Below are positions 1 to 10,366 of a stretch of DNA of 64,000 nucleotides, one piece after another. Positions within the stretch are counted from its first letter, which is position 1; each line of letters opens with the position of its first letter. Location: the NCBI GenBank assembly GCA_010093685.1, contig MU006225.1:1005575-1069574 (forward strand). The letters run 5' to 3'. This DNA is from Ophiobolus disseminans. Its lineage: Eukaryota > Ascomycota > Dothideomycetes > Pleosporales > Phaeosphaeriaceae. The position numbers and the translations under genes are program-made. The notes under the pieces are model-generated. The model had not been told where the DNA came from and searched no databases. It saw only the letters and a list, made by a program, of their open reading frames with translations.

Positions 1-1025
1 CGAATTCCTGGACAATGACACTGTGGTGATCACAGCGGAAGTTCCCAAAACCCGGCCGTGGGACTATAAGGCTGGCCAGTATGTCTTCGTCCAGGTGCCG
101 CAACTCTCTCGTTTCCAGTGGCATCCTTTCACGGTCTCGACATGCATCAACAACCGCATGCAGGTACATATTAAAGCCGATGGTGACTGGACTAACGCAT
201 TGCGCGATCTGGCGAAGGAAGGCGAGAAGTCGAAAATCAAGATCGGGCTTGATGGGCCGTTTGGTGCTCCAGCACAGCGTTTCTATGACTTCGAGTATAG
301 CATGGTTTTTGGGTAGGTCGCATGTCCCACTTCTTTTATCGGAGCTAATAGGCCACAGAGCTGGCATTGGCGTCACACCGTTTTCTGGTGTATTGACTGA
401 TCTCCAACACCACGAGCTCGAACGTACCATGTCGGGTGAACAATCGCCCGAATCCTCCGACGATACAGTTGCGGCAGATCCCTCACCCTATACCGATCAT
501 AGGCGCGTAGACTTTCATTGGATGGTCCGCGATAGGAATAATCTCATGTGGTTCTCCGACCTTCTTAACCAGGTCTCCCGTGCCCAGCAACTCGACAACT
601 CGCACCTCGACATCCGCGTTCAAACATACGTCACGCAGAAGCGCAAGAATATTTCACAACATGTCTTCCGCTGGCTACTTGAGAAGCATCGAACCGACGA
701 CTTCCCTTACTCGCCAATCACCGGTCTCGTTAATCCCACGCACTTCGGTCGCCCAGACATCAAGAGCATTATGGAGGAGCATTATGCAGACATGTGCAAG
801 GTTGTAGCAGGAAAAACACCAATGAACGAGAAGCCTGATGGTAGAAGAAACAGCAAGATTAGGCGGACGAGTATGGTGGACAACGAGGTGCGAGTGGGCG
901 TCTTCTTCTGCGGACCGCCAGTCATTGGTCAACAGCTTGCCGATCAATGCAGTCAAATGACGGCGAAAGCGCGTAACGAAGGCAGGAAGGTCGAGTACCG
1001 TTTCATGATAGAAGTATTCGGCTAA
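1..1025 (+). CDS. NADPH oxidase (NoxA/NoxB family), C-terminal part, cut by window start
   Basis: Only the cytosolic dehydrogenase half is in the window. It is read in frame from base 2 and its 5' end lies outside. Exon 1 runs to 312, a 46-nt intron occupies 313-358, and exon 2 is 359-1025. Splicing completes the NADPH-binding motif GAGIGVTPF. Also visible are HPFTVS (FAD-binding loop, near base 120), CGPPVIG (nucleotide-binding strand) and the C-terminal end EVFG, which is typical of Nox enzymes. The membrane haem domain must lie upstream. Nox enzymes pass electrons from NADPH through FAD and haem to oxygen, making superoxide used in fungal differentiation and host penetration. The family is clear. 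Whether this is NoxA or NoxB is not settled from this part alone. Confidence 0.93.
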
Positions 1026-1469
1026 GGACTAGGATCTTTAGCTTATTTCCCCTTTCCACCTTTCCCTTTACATATAGAACTATAATTCGACGACATGGGT
1101 TTTACGATCACAAGCAGTGTTCCTTCCGCATCCACGTGTTCCCGCGGATATTCGGCATCATTGGAGAAATTATCGCGTTCCTTCGTGTTAGAAATTCGAC
1201 GCCAAGATTAGGCAAGTCACATAGCGACTGGGGTTGTGTCGCCAGGCGTTCCTTTGTGCCTCGCGCGCCCCATAAGCACAGGCCGCAGCAGACGCGGGTC
1301 CAGCTTGGGGGCCAACTCAGGTCCTTCTCACAGCCACATCTTACTGCGGCGACTGTTTGATGTATCAAATGGCACACGTAGCATGTCTGCCTAATTGTCG
1401 GAGCCTTCTTTGCACTTTATCTCACTCTTTCGGCTTTTTCTCCTATGTTCCTCAATTTGCTGCACAACA
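1026..1469. other. Intergenic, nothing recognised
   Basis: 444 bases between the oxidase stop and the next start. Open frames on both strands here are short and show no coding character. This probably holds the oxidase 3' UTR and the promoter of the next gene. Confidence 0.6.
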
Positions 1470-2366
1470 ATGCTCGACATATACAACACACCGCAATACT
1501 CCGATAAAATAAGATGCGAAAACGAGTACTGGGGCATGCTGCATGGTGTGGATGCAACGACGTCGTCGCCGTCAGCAATAGTCTTGGGTATCCTCATCGT
1601 CCTGCTCGCCGCAGTCATTGAGTTCATTGTCAACACCAGCCCGGCCAGCGATGAAGTGCAAGCACTCCCAAGAGATGAAGAACAAGGTATACCACCAGAC
1701 TCGACGGACGATTTAGGCTCGAATCCGAACATCCATGAGCAGCCCCAACCCCAAAGCACACCACTCATGCAGGATGTCCCTACTCAAGAACCCACAAGCG
1801 CAATCGTATGGTGCTCAGCCTCGCCTTCGACTTTCACTCGGCGCTACAGACTCTTCCTGTCAGCATTCTTGCTCTATCCTACACTAGCGTTGCTCTACAT
1901 CCGCATCGACTTCGCCCTCACAGCACCGAGCATAGACCCGGTATGCGCGCACTTCGTCCACTGGCCCGGACCAAACTGGGTCGCCATCGCACTCTTCAAC
2001 ATCATCCCAGCCCTGTGCGCAGTATGTGCATTTCTCCGCGCCCTGACCGACTGCGTGCTAGGATGTTTCGGGAAGGGACTGAGTTACACAATGCGGTGGA
2101 GGGCTGTACCGTGGATGCCATGTATGCCGGTTTTCTTGGTTGGAGCACTGGTGTATGGGGCGTTTAGGGGCGCGAGGTGGCCGGCTGTGTGGGCGGCGAG
2201 GAAGATGCGAACGAGGAGGGACGCGAAGATGAATGATGAGGAGAGGAAGGGGCTTGTGGAGGGTGGGGAGGGGGAGAAGTATCGGGATTCGAGTGAGGGG
2301 TCGATGGGGTATGGGAGTCCGAAGTCATCGAGTGATGCGGGAGAGAAGGGGGATAAGATAGTTTGA
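1470..2366 (+). CDS. Predicted multi-pass membrane protein, unknown function
   Basis: 298 codons, single exon, ATG at 1470 (MLDIYNTPQ). The frame is open further upstream, but only from a non-ATG codon. Hydrophobic segments are seen near residues 30-50 (AIVLGILIVLLAAVIEF), 122-140, 170-195 and 220-235, suggesting about four membrane spans. Between the first two is an acidic, proline-rich stretch, and the tail after residue 240 is rich in Gly, Glu, Lys and Ser and looks disordered and cytosolic. I do not recognise the family. The GC-rich, purine-biased 3' end fits coding sequence. It lies just left of a MITE copy. Confidence 0.7.
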   Translation: MLDIYNTPQYSDKIRCENEYWGMLHGVDATTSSPSAIVLGILIVLLAAVIEFIVNTSPASDEVQALPRDEEQGIPPDSTDDLGSNPNIHEQPQPQSTPLMQDVPTQEPTSAIVWCSASPSTFTRRYRLFLSAFLLYPTLALLYIRIDFALTAPSIDPVCAHFVHWPGPNWVAIALFNIIPALCAVCAFLRALTDCVLGCFGKGLSYTMRWRAVPWMPCMPVFLVGALVYGAFRGARWPAVWAARKMRTRRDAKMNDEERKGLVEGGEGEKYRDSSEGSMGYGSPKSSSDAGEKGDKIV

Positions 2367-3223
2367 AAGATACCCGTGGACTACTCGTTGGGTTGGAACG
2401 AAATTAATGATCTTACCATCAACTCGTCGAGCTCCGGGGATATTCCTACGCTCATTCGAAAAGAGCGTTCTCTTTACTATTGTACTCACCCTCTCGGTAA
2501 GTCGTGAAAGCGGGGAAACAAGGCTGAGCTTGACGACTAGGTACATCGACGTATACAAACATTGTTCTCAACCCTAAAAAGCCTCCGTAGACATACAGGA
2601 TAGGGTATCTTCATCTCAGGATTTCGCGACTTCCTGAGAGCCACCACCCCACCGACCGGCCGCCGTCCACGTTGGCAGAGATCATTGGTGGGGCTGGAGC
2701 TGAGGAGAAATGGGAAGCTGGTGGACTGGCGAAGATTGTCGCGGGAGTGGATTCAGGGAGGAGGTTCCAGTCCAACGCAAGGGCGCAAGCCGAGTAGGGT
2801 ATTGCGATGAAGCGCATGTTGGATGGTCATGAAGGATAGGATAACGTGTCCTGCCTATACTCGCAAAAGAAATTTCGGATCAGAGGTGAAATCCATGTCG
2901 CCTTCACCACTCCACGGTGTCGCAATGTCGCAATCGGCGGCGTTACAACGTCATGACGTTCAGCACCGATCCGCACATCAAACCTGAGTGCTTCCCATTT
3001 CCCATGCCCGTGAACCTACAAACGTTTCGACCGGCATCAGCAAGCCGCAGCTACCCGCTTCCGAAGTTTGCACCTGCCATCAGTGTCACATCGTGACTTG
3101 CGTTGGATATCCGCGCCTACCCCTCCCCCGCACTCGTTTAAACCTGCATGTCCCGCCTCGAGTGCTTCGTCTAACCCTTCCATCACTCAATCACGCCATC
3201 GCCGCCAAACCACTTTCACAACC
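2367..3223. other. Intergenic region containing MITE A copy 1
   Basis: 857 bases. Besides the element at 2491-2640 I see only short unconvincing frames. The last ~250 bases are C-rich with many short ACC/CCTCC runs, as in fungal promoters and 5' leaders, and lead into the sulfite oxidase start. Confidence 0.6.
2491..2640 (+). repeat. MITE A, copy 1 (~150 bp inverted-repeat element)
   Basis: The left end reads CTCTCGGTAAGTCGTGAAAG. The right end is its imperfect reverse complement, ending in GAAGTC-like sequence and GAGAG. The whole unit is matched in opposite orientation at 9210-9352, including the internal blocks GAGCTTGACGACTA and CATACAGGATA. No open frame is inside, so it is non-autonomous. 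No convincing target-site duplication is visible, so the element class is unassigned. Confidence 0.8.
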
Positions 3224-4487
3224 ATGGTCCAGGTACTACTCCAATCCCACTATACAATTTTCCGCATGCGGAAGTGTGTTTTGCTGTAGGGCTGACGGTG
3301 ATGTCATAGCTTGAGTATTCGGTCGAGGAGCCGCTGAATCGGGAGCCCGAGGTGGAGAAGTTGGTGCAGAGGTGAGATATACATCTATTTTGACTTCAAA
3401 ATCACAGTCTGAGGTTTGAAATGGCGCTAATATATGTTGCAGCTTCATCACGACCGACGGCTACGACCGAAACCACGGGCCCATACCACACATCGATGCC
3501 CACACCCACCATGTCTGTATTGATGGACTGGTTAATAAATTCATTTCGCTCGATATGCGAGACTTGCGATCGCTTCCACAACGCAGCGTAGTATGCGCGC
3601 TCCAATGTGCCGGTAATCGCCGCCACACAATGCGGACAAACCTCAAAGAAGTCTCTGGCATCGACTGGTTCGACGGCGCGGTCATGAACTGCAAATGGAC
3701 CGGCCCGCTCCTCCTCGACGTTCTCAAGAAAGCCGGCATAAAGGTCGAAGCGCCACAGTGGAAAGACGCGCATGTAGCATTCGCATGCTACAAAACAGCT
3801 ACTCAAGACGACAAGTTCTACGGCGCCTCAATCCCGCTATCCCGCGCCATGGATCCCGATAGTGCGATTCTACTTGCGCTGAAGATGAACGACAAGCCCC
3901 TCACACCAAACCACGGCGCACCCGTACGTGTGGTTACGCCGGGTATTGCCGGCGCGAGAAGCGTGAAGTGGCTGGACAGAATCACCATTCAGATGATCGA
4001 ATCAGAGAGTTACTACCAGCGACATGACTACAAGATCCTACCACCGGAAGCCGACACGAAAGAGAACGCCGAGAAGTGGTGGGACAAGGTAGATGCGTTG
4101 AACGATATGCCCGTCAACAGCGTCATCGGGGTTCCGAAGTCAAACTTAACGGTTCACCGCGATGCAGACGGTACGATCGAAGTCAAGGGCTATGCGCTGC
4201 CTAGTGGAGCCGACGGGCCCATTGTCAAGGTCGAAGTCAGCGTCGATGGCGGAGAGACCTGGACAGATGCCGAGCTGATCCGGGACTATGCGGGCTCAGA
4301 CGTCGAGTTGAAGTGGGCGTGGTGCTTGTGGAAGGCAAAGGTCAAGGTGGAGAAGGGCAAGGATGTCAAGATCTTCAGTCGTGCGACGGATAAGAGTGGC
4401 AATACGCAGGAGAAGTCGTCTGAGTGGAACTTTAGGGGTGTGGCGTACAATGGGTATGGCGAGGCGTTTGGACTGGAGATTGTTTGA
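3224..4487 (+). CDS. Sulfite oxidase (molybdopterin, plant-like without cytochrome b5)
   Basis: Oxidises sulfite to sulfate using a molybdenum cofactor. Exons are 3224-3232, 3310-3371 and 3443-4487, giving 371 residues. The first coding exon is only 9 nt (MVQ), followed by LEYSVEEPLNREP, a usual fungal start. The Mo-ligand cysteine lies in ALQCAGNRR, and the cofactor-domain signature continues through FYGASIPL and NHGAPVRVV. The C-terminal half is the Mo-co dimerisation domain, with VSVDGGETW. There is no cytochrome b5 domain and no obvious peroxisomal SKL tail (it ends LEIV), so its location is open. The exon phases all agree and the family call is firm. The tiny first exon is the least certain part. 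Confidence 0.92.
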
Positions 4488-4699
4488 GACGAAGGACGGT
4501 GTTAGATGTTTAAGATTCCGACAGACGTCACTATAGGTATATTGGTTAGCCAGTCTTGTCTAATGATGCAGGATAAGTTCCATGATATTCACATTTCTAT
4601 ATTCATAATCGCGCCTCGTATGATGCCAGAACGCCAGGACTATGCAAGAGGTCACAGTTTCCATACTTCGAACAGATAAGGCAAACACATGCCACACAT

Positions 4700-5197
4700 C
4701 TACAGCCCCAAGCTCTTCCGTACATTCCCCCTAACAACCCTTTCATACTCGGCGCGCTTATCCCGCCACATCCGCGCCGCATCCACATTCGCGGGACTCT
4801 CATCATTCGGCTCCGCCAGCATACTCATCACACTGATCAAGATCTTCTCGACGCTCTGAATCGGGCTCCAGCGCTCACTCGCCTGCTCATACTGCAGCGG
4901 ATCCTCGCCGGGCGCGTGCAAGATCGAGATACACACTTCGCCGTTCGGGTACACGTTTGGGTGCCAGACGTCGACGGCGAATTTCATCTTGGGCGGCGCG
5001 AGGGGGTAGTCTTTTGGGAAGCGCAGTTCGGCGGGGAAGATGCCGCCTTCGAAGGGTGTGCCTTCGGGGCCTTGGATGAGCGCTTCCCAGATGAACATGT
5101 CGTCTTCCGAGACGGGGCCCGCCGTTATACCTTCGGGCGGGTCAGAGGAGAGGGCTTTGTATTCTTTGAAGAGGCGCTTGGAGGCGGAGGCGGCCAT
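4700..5197 (-). CDS. UBC7: Ubiquitin-conjugating enzyme E2, UBC7/UBE2G type
   Basis: 165 residues, uninterrupted. It starts MAASASKRLFKEYKAL and holds the E2 fold with the active-site cysteine in NGEVCISILH. Just after the cysteine is the acidic-loop insertion (HAPGEDPLQYEQASERW) that marks the Cdc34/Ubc7 group. The length matches Ubc7. In yeast and animals this enzyme works at the ER membrane with Hrd1/Doa10-type ligases in ER-associated degradation. The upstream region on its sense strand is strongly CA-rich (GT-rich on the plus strand, about 5198-5300), as in many fungal promoters. Confidence 0.96.
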   Translation of the reverse strand: MAASASKRLFKEYKALSSDPPEGITAGPVSEDDMFIWEALIQGPEGTPFEGGIFPAELRFPKDYPLAPPKMKFAVDVWHPNVYPNGEVCISILHAPGEDPLQYEQASERWSPIQSVEKILISVMSMLAEPNDESPANVDAARMWRDKRAEYERVVRGNVRKSLGL

Positions 5198-6328
5198 TTT
5201 GTGTGTATGGGTGTGGGTGTGGGTGGTTTGGGTGTGGTTGTTTATGGAGGTTTGGGTTTGTGTGCGTGTACGGGTGGGTACGTGTATGTGCGTGAAAGGG
5301 TTGTGAGGTAGGAAGTTTGGCGGTGAGCGCGAGGTTATAAGGTTCGTGATTGTACTGGCGTTGTGAAGACGGCGTTGTGTGAGGATGGTGTTGTGAGGAC
5401 GAGGCTTCGTTATTGCGAGGGTTGCGGGTTGGTGTTATGAGCGCACAAGAAATTGAAAATCCTCAAGGCGTGGAAGAGCCTTTCTGTAGTGAAGGCTGCT
5501 GCGATCGTGCGAGTGAACGTGTTCCGAGCGTGAACAACGGTCTGGTTCCGACGAGGTGACGCATGAACCGCGGCTCCCGCGCCAGGGCACGTGCGCACTT
5601 TTCCCCACTTGACCCCATGGAACATCTGCTAATTACCTATCCAACATCATCGTGGCATAACAAAAACATATCAAAATATGCTAAGATATATCTCTGGGCC
5701 GAAATGTCGATACCGAGCAATGCGTTTCACGTTGGGCGACAGTATTGATAGTCGACCAGTTTGATAGACCGTCGCTGCAGAGAGGGTTCTGCAGTGAGTG
5801 GTCTAGCCGGGCGAGTGTGTGCCTAAATGAACAAAGGCAAAAGGAATCTTCTAAGAAGAGAAATCTTAGAGTCAAAGAAGTCTCTAGCGTCGTTGTTCAG
5901 CCCTTCTTCTCCCTTTCCGCGTTCTTTGTTATGGATGATCCCAGCACCCCCTCCAACGCCCACATCAAAGTTGCACGATCGTACGCAGCGAGTATGAATT
6001 TGGAGACAGGCTGTGTCCAATATCGCCAACCACATCTATATAAAACCCGTTTCCTCGAATGAACGAGGTGGTCTTCCGAGTATAGTCAGACACCAGTATG
6101 CTGTTGTATCGGCAGGGAACGGTGCTAGGCACAAACAATGGACCAAAATGCGAGCAGGCAAACGTTCAACGTGCACGAGAACTGAACAGGCTGACCTTAG
6201 CTCCCATTCGTACCCTCGTGAGCATACCATCGTCTGTCATGCCAAGCATCCTCAACACCCCAACCTCAGCTCAGCTTCCCCTCAATACCACCGCAAACTC
6301 ATCCAGCGATCACTAACACTCACCACAC
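5198..6328. other. Intergenic: CA-rich UBC7 promoter and downstream flank of asparagine synthetase
   Basis: 1131 bases with no supported gene. 5198-5310 is a GT-rich run on the plus strand, that is, a CA-rich leader for UBC7. A small hairpin (CTGCAGA ... TCTGCAG) sits near 5774-5793. Frames here are short and overlap each other on both strands. Confidence 0.6.
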
Positions 6329-8585
6329 CTAACCCACACTCTCATTCTGTTCCGCACTCGCATAATCAGGCACAGCTTTCTTCACCCCAAACTTCTTCCC
6401 CAAAATAACAAACTGTCCCACAAGAATCATCTGCCCAAACGCCGCACGATCTCCCTCCCGAATAGCATGCCGCACCAACCCCTCACACTCCCCCCACTCC
6501 AAGAACCCCAACGCCTCAATATTCTCCCTCGTAATCAGCCCATTGAAAAGCTCATACACCGCACCCCCAGGTTTATACTTGACAGGCGCCGAGAACGGGT
6601 GTTTCTTCCGCTTATACAATTCATCCGTGATATACGGCCTCACCGCCTCCTTGAGGATCCACTTCTCGCTGAACGTACGGCTTGAAGGGTCCCAGCGTAT
6701 TTTCATACTCGGCGGCAAGCTCATCGCGTATTCGGTGAGGCGGTGATCGAGAAACGGTTGCCGGCCTTCGACGCTGTGTGCCATTTCGCAGCGGTCCCCG
6801 AGGACGGTGAGCAGGCCCTTTGCAAGCGCGCATTTTGTCCAGATGTAGAGCGATGTGTGCAGTGGGTGCCACTTGTGGGCGACGAGGTCGCGCGTGCGGC
6901 CGTCGAGGGCGTGCACGGCGGTGATGCGCGGATCGGAGTGCCCGAATTCCGTGTATGTCCAGGGGGAGAGGAGGGTCGGTGTGAGGGCGAAGTACTGTGT
7001 AAAGCCGAGGAAAGAGGTGTTGTTTACTTGGCGGCGGACTGTGAGGGCCGTAGCGGGTTCGTCTGGGTGCGAAGTTTCCGCGCTTTCAACATCTTCCATT
7101 GCTTGTAGACGGTCTGCTCCGGGGAGGTTTGAGGCAGGCCATGAGGGGTCTGGTTCGCGCACAAAGTCTTTGAGGAGCTCGCGGTAGCCGCCGAAATGCT
7201 CGTCTGCGCCTTCGCCCGTCAGGACGACTTTGATGCCGCGGTCGTGGGTGAGGCGCGAGAGCATGTATTTCCCGACGGTGCCGAGGTCTTTGACGGCGAC
7301 TTCGTTGTGCCAGACGGCGTCTTCGATGTTGGCAGCGAATTTCTCTTCGGTCATTTCGACGTGGTGCATTTTGACGCCTAGCCATTCGGCTGTTCTGCGA
7401 GCAATGGCTGCATGCAAATGTCAACGACATTCAAAAGTCACGGGGAAAACAAACTTACGCTCCTCGTCATGCTCCTCGCCAATGAACTTGACACTAAAGC
7501 AATTGATGCGTTCAGATGGCGGTGCCGTTCCCAACGATGTGCCTTCAGTCTTCATGAGATGCGTCACCATACCAGCAATCGCACTTGAATCAACACCTCC
7601 GCTGAGGAAGACTCCAATCGGGACATCTGCGCGGAGTCGATCGCGAATCGCTTCGAATAGGCGGTCTCGCACGCCTTGGATCATGTCTTCTTCTGTTCGA
7701 GTATCTACCTCATGCTGCGACTTGTTAGTACATTCTTGAACACGATTGCGGGACAATGAAATGCCTTGTCTTTATATTCGTGGTCCCAGTACTTGTGCTG
7801 GGTGACTATATCGAAAGATGTCAAAGTGAGATAGTGGCCAGGATTGAGCGAATGCACGCCCTGGAACAGCGTTCTTCGATCACATAGCCATCCAACATCC
7901 TTGATACTCTGAACATCCCACTCTGCTTGCCAGCCGAAAGGTAGGAATGCTTTGATCTCGGAAGCGATCTATAGTCCAAGTAAGTTTAGGAGTTGGATCA
8001 ATATGTCAACGTGTCACTTACTAGTAAATTACCATCGTGTATGGTGTAGTACAGCGGCTTGATGGCGTATCGATCACAGCCCGCAATGACAATTTGGGAC
8101 TTTGAGTCATAGAGGACGAGTGAGAACTCTCCCCGAAGATGCGAGAGAAATGAGAGGCCATGCTCTTTGTATAGGTAAATAGCGATCTCTGAATCACACT
8201 GGCTCTTGAACTTGTGTCCCTTAGCAATGAGGTTTTCTCGGATCGCTTCGTATCCGTAAAGCTCGCCGTTCACAACGGCGTGGACGTCGCCTTCGATGTC
8301 ATGGAACGGTTGTTCGCCTTTGGGATTTAGATCGATAATTGCAAGACGGTTGTGGCCGAGAGCTGGGATGAACATGGTCAGTCACGTGCATCTAATACGC
8401 TACTCATAGCACAAGCGCTGTTACGTACCAACGCGTCCGTTCTCACTGATCCACTGCCCATTAGCATCCGGTCCTCGGTGTTTAATCGTGTTCAAGCTCT
8501 CATCCAAAGTTCTACTCAGCGAAGCGCGGTCTCCACACAATGGCTTGTGACCACGCAGGGTGACTGCACAGCTAATGCCACACAT
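6329..8585 (-). CDS. Glutamine-hydrolysing asparagine synthetase family
   Basis: Exons on the minus strand are 8585-8429, 8362-8022, 7968-7765, 7714-7459 and 7407-6329, giving 678 residues. The start MCGISC places Cys2 as the Ntn glutaminase nucleophile. HRGPDANG and RVALGHNRLAI follow. The synthetase half has the ATP loop SGGVDSS (about residue 272) and LTGEGADEHFGGY. It makes asparagine from aspartate, glutamine and ATP. At 678 residues it is about 100 longer than classical AsnB/Asn1 enzymes, mainly in the C-terminal half, so it belongs to the longer fungal subgroup whose substrate could differ. The intron at 7715-7764 has to begin with GC rather than GT (AAG|GCATTT), with a perfect CTAAC branch site and CAG end. 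Confidence 0.92.
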
Positions 8586-9388
8586 CGTTTAGAAAGTCAA
8601 GGAACAAGAGAAGTGAAAAGATGCCTGTGTTCATTCTTCGGCTTGAAGATGTACCTGCAAGATTGAATTGACAGCTGTGTTTTAGTAATTCGTGCCATCG
8701 TCATCGTCGAGGTTCGCGTCGATCACCACGATAAGCATTTGTTGCTAGGTGGTTTTTGGACTAGCTGCTGCGTTTAGATCTTGTACCTTAGATCGAAACG
8801 TTGCGAAAGAAACTTCTCTTCCAACCCAGCAGACGTTCCCACAAATCTAAACTTTCAGCGACTGGATCTCTGGGTTGTTTATTGAAGCACACCTCGCTCT
8901 TCTTCGTGGGTCGCTGGACCTGTAATTTCTCTGAGGATTCACAATGAAGCCACCGACGCAGTGCGGTTGTGCTGGCATCGCACTACAGGATAAGATAGCC
9001 TATTCAGGAGCAACACATCACACCGACAAAGGAGACATTGTTCATGCTGATCACGTCGCCGTCAGCTTCGGTCCCAATCTTCGTCGTCGAGTTGGTGCAA
9101 GATTGTACACTCTTTTTGCTCCATAGCATGCCCAATTGATACATCGAGCCAGCAACCACATCATCTCGCATCACATTTCGATATCCGTTCGCCAGTCATA
9201 TGATCCTGTCTCTTGGTAAGTCGCGAAAGCCGGGAATAAAATATACTATCCTGTATATCTACAGCGGAGTTTTAGGATTTAGAACAGGTTTTACGTACGT
9301 AGATGTAGTCGTCAAGCTTAGCCTTTTTCCAGCTTTCACGACTTGACGAGAGCCTCTCTTTCAGCTCGTCGAGACCGCATCTGCCTCC
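8586..9388. other. Intergenic region containing MITE A copy 2
   Basis: 803 bases: the 5' flank of asparagine synthetase and the 3' flank of the F-box-like gene. It holds the element at 9210-9352, ending 36 bases before the next stop codon. A 60-codon frame at 8944-9126 shows no coding support. Confidence 0.6.
9210..9352 (-). repeat. MITE A, copy 2 (inverted relative to copy 1)
   Basis: Its reverse complement aligns along its length with 2491-2640, with point differences and small indels. Shared blocks include AAGTCGTGAAAGC, AGCTTGACGACTA, CCTAAAA and TACAGGATA. The ends (CTCTTGGTAAGTCGCGAAAG and CTTTCACGACTTGACGAGAG) pair with each other. No clear target duplication. Confidence 0.8.
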
Positions 9389-10366
9389 TCAAATCCATCG
9401 CTCGTCCGTAGCGGCGGGCAGACCTCGCATGTACCGTCGGTAGTCCCGACGCTCATTGCATTTGAAGCATTCCACTTTACGTCCTGGATGTGAATGTGGC
9501 CTGTCTTGCTCGTTCGTGGGCTTGAAGTGACAGAATGACTCCAGCATGTACTCTCCGAGTAGGCCGCTCTTTCCATCGACAACTTTGTACATTCTTCGAC
9601 CATGGTTTTCCCTGACTGGATGTTCCTTGCACACACCTCCGAGGCCGACAAATTCATCGCTGGACAACCCTTGCTCGGTCAGATCCCAGGATAGAACTAG
9701 CTTCTTGATGAATGTGGGTTTTGGCCTCCAGTAGTTCCACATTTCAGAGTATTTACGTATCTCCTTCTCCCTTGCTTGCCCAACAGGATCGTGGGCGTGC
9801 ATCAACCCACCTTCGAGAATAAACTGCAGGCGATCAAAGATCTTTTCACGGGTTCTCTTCTCGGCTCCTTCTGCGGATGGACCAAGACAACGAGGGCGGT
9901 ACCTCTTCTCGGTTCCTCCCCCGGGTGGACCGATAAAGTGAAGAGTGACCTTGTCCAGCCAGAGATCGAAGATGGGGACCATACACCGGAGCTCCTTGAA
10001 GAATGGTGGTGATGGCCATGACGGTACGTACAGCATGTCTCCACGAAGGACGAGGGTAATTTCCCTAATGGTGTTGAGCCTGAATGAGGATCCAATTGGC
10101 GGCACATGAGGGATGAGGATGCGGACATTGAAGGCACAGTATGGGGTTATGGCTTGTTTGTATCTCGTCATCCATGCTTTTGAAGCCTTGATCGCGACCT
10201 CCTCACACTCTTGCTTTGCTTTTCGGCACGACAGGATAAGGCCGTGGCATTGCTTGCTGTCGATGGGTGGAAAGGCTAGATAGTCGTATATCTCGAGGCG
10301 GAGTTCAGCGGGGAGTCGGAAGAGAGGCGACAGTGGCTGCGATACTGTGACGCCTCGTGCAGACAT
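9389..10366 (-). CDS. F-box-like hypothetical protein
   Basis: 325 residues, single exon, ATG at 10366. Residues 13-31 (PLFRLPAELRLEIYDYLAF) are the LPxELRxxIYxxL helix pair seen at the N-terminus of many fungal F-box-like proteins. The rest has no domain I can name. A late segment, FKCNERRDYRRYMRG, has a single CxxC-less cysteine and looks basic. These proteins are usually numerous and lineage-specific in Pleosporales, and their partners are mostly unknown. A role as a substrate adaptor is inference from the N-terminal motif only. The stop lies 36 bases from MITE A copy 2. Confidence 0.75.
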   Translation of the reverse strand: MSARGVTVSQPLSPLFRLPAELRLEIYDYLAFPPIDSKQCHGLILSCRKAKQECEEVAIKASKAWMTRYKQAITPYCAFNVRILIPHVPPIGSSFRLNTIREITLVLRGDMLYVPSWPSPPFFKELRCMVPIFDLWLDKVTLHFIGPPGGGTEKRYRPRCLGPSAEGAEKRTREKIFDRLQFILEGGLMHAHDPVGQAREKEIRKYSEMWNYWRPKPTFIKKLVLSWDLTEQGLSSDEFVGLGGVCKEHPVRENHGRRMYKVVDGKSGLLGEYMLESFCHFKPTNEQDRPHSHPGRKVECFKCNERRDYRRYMRGLPAATDERWI

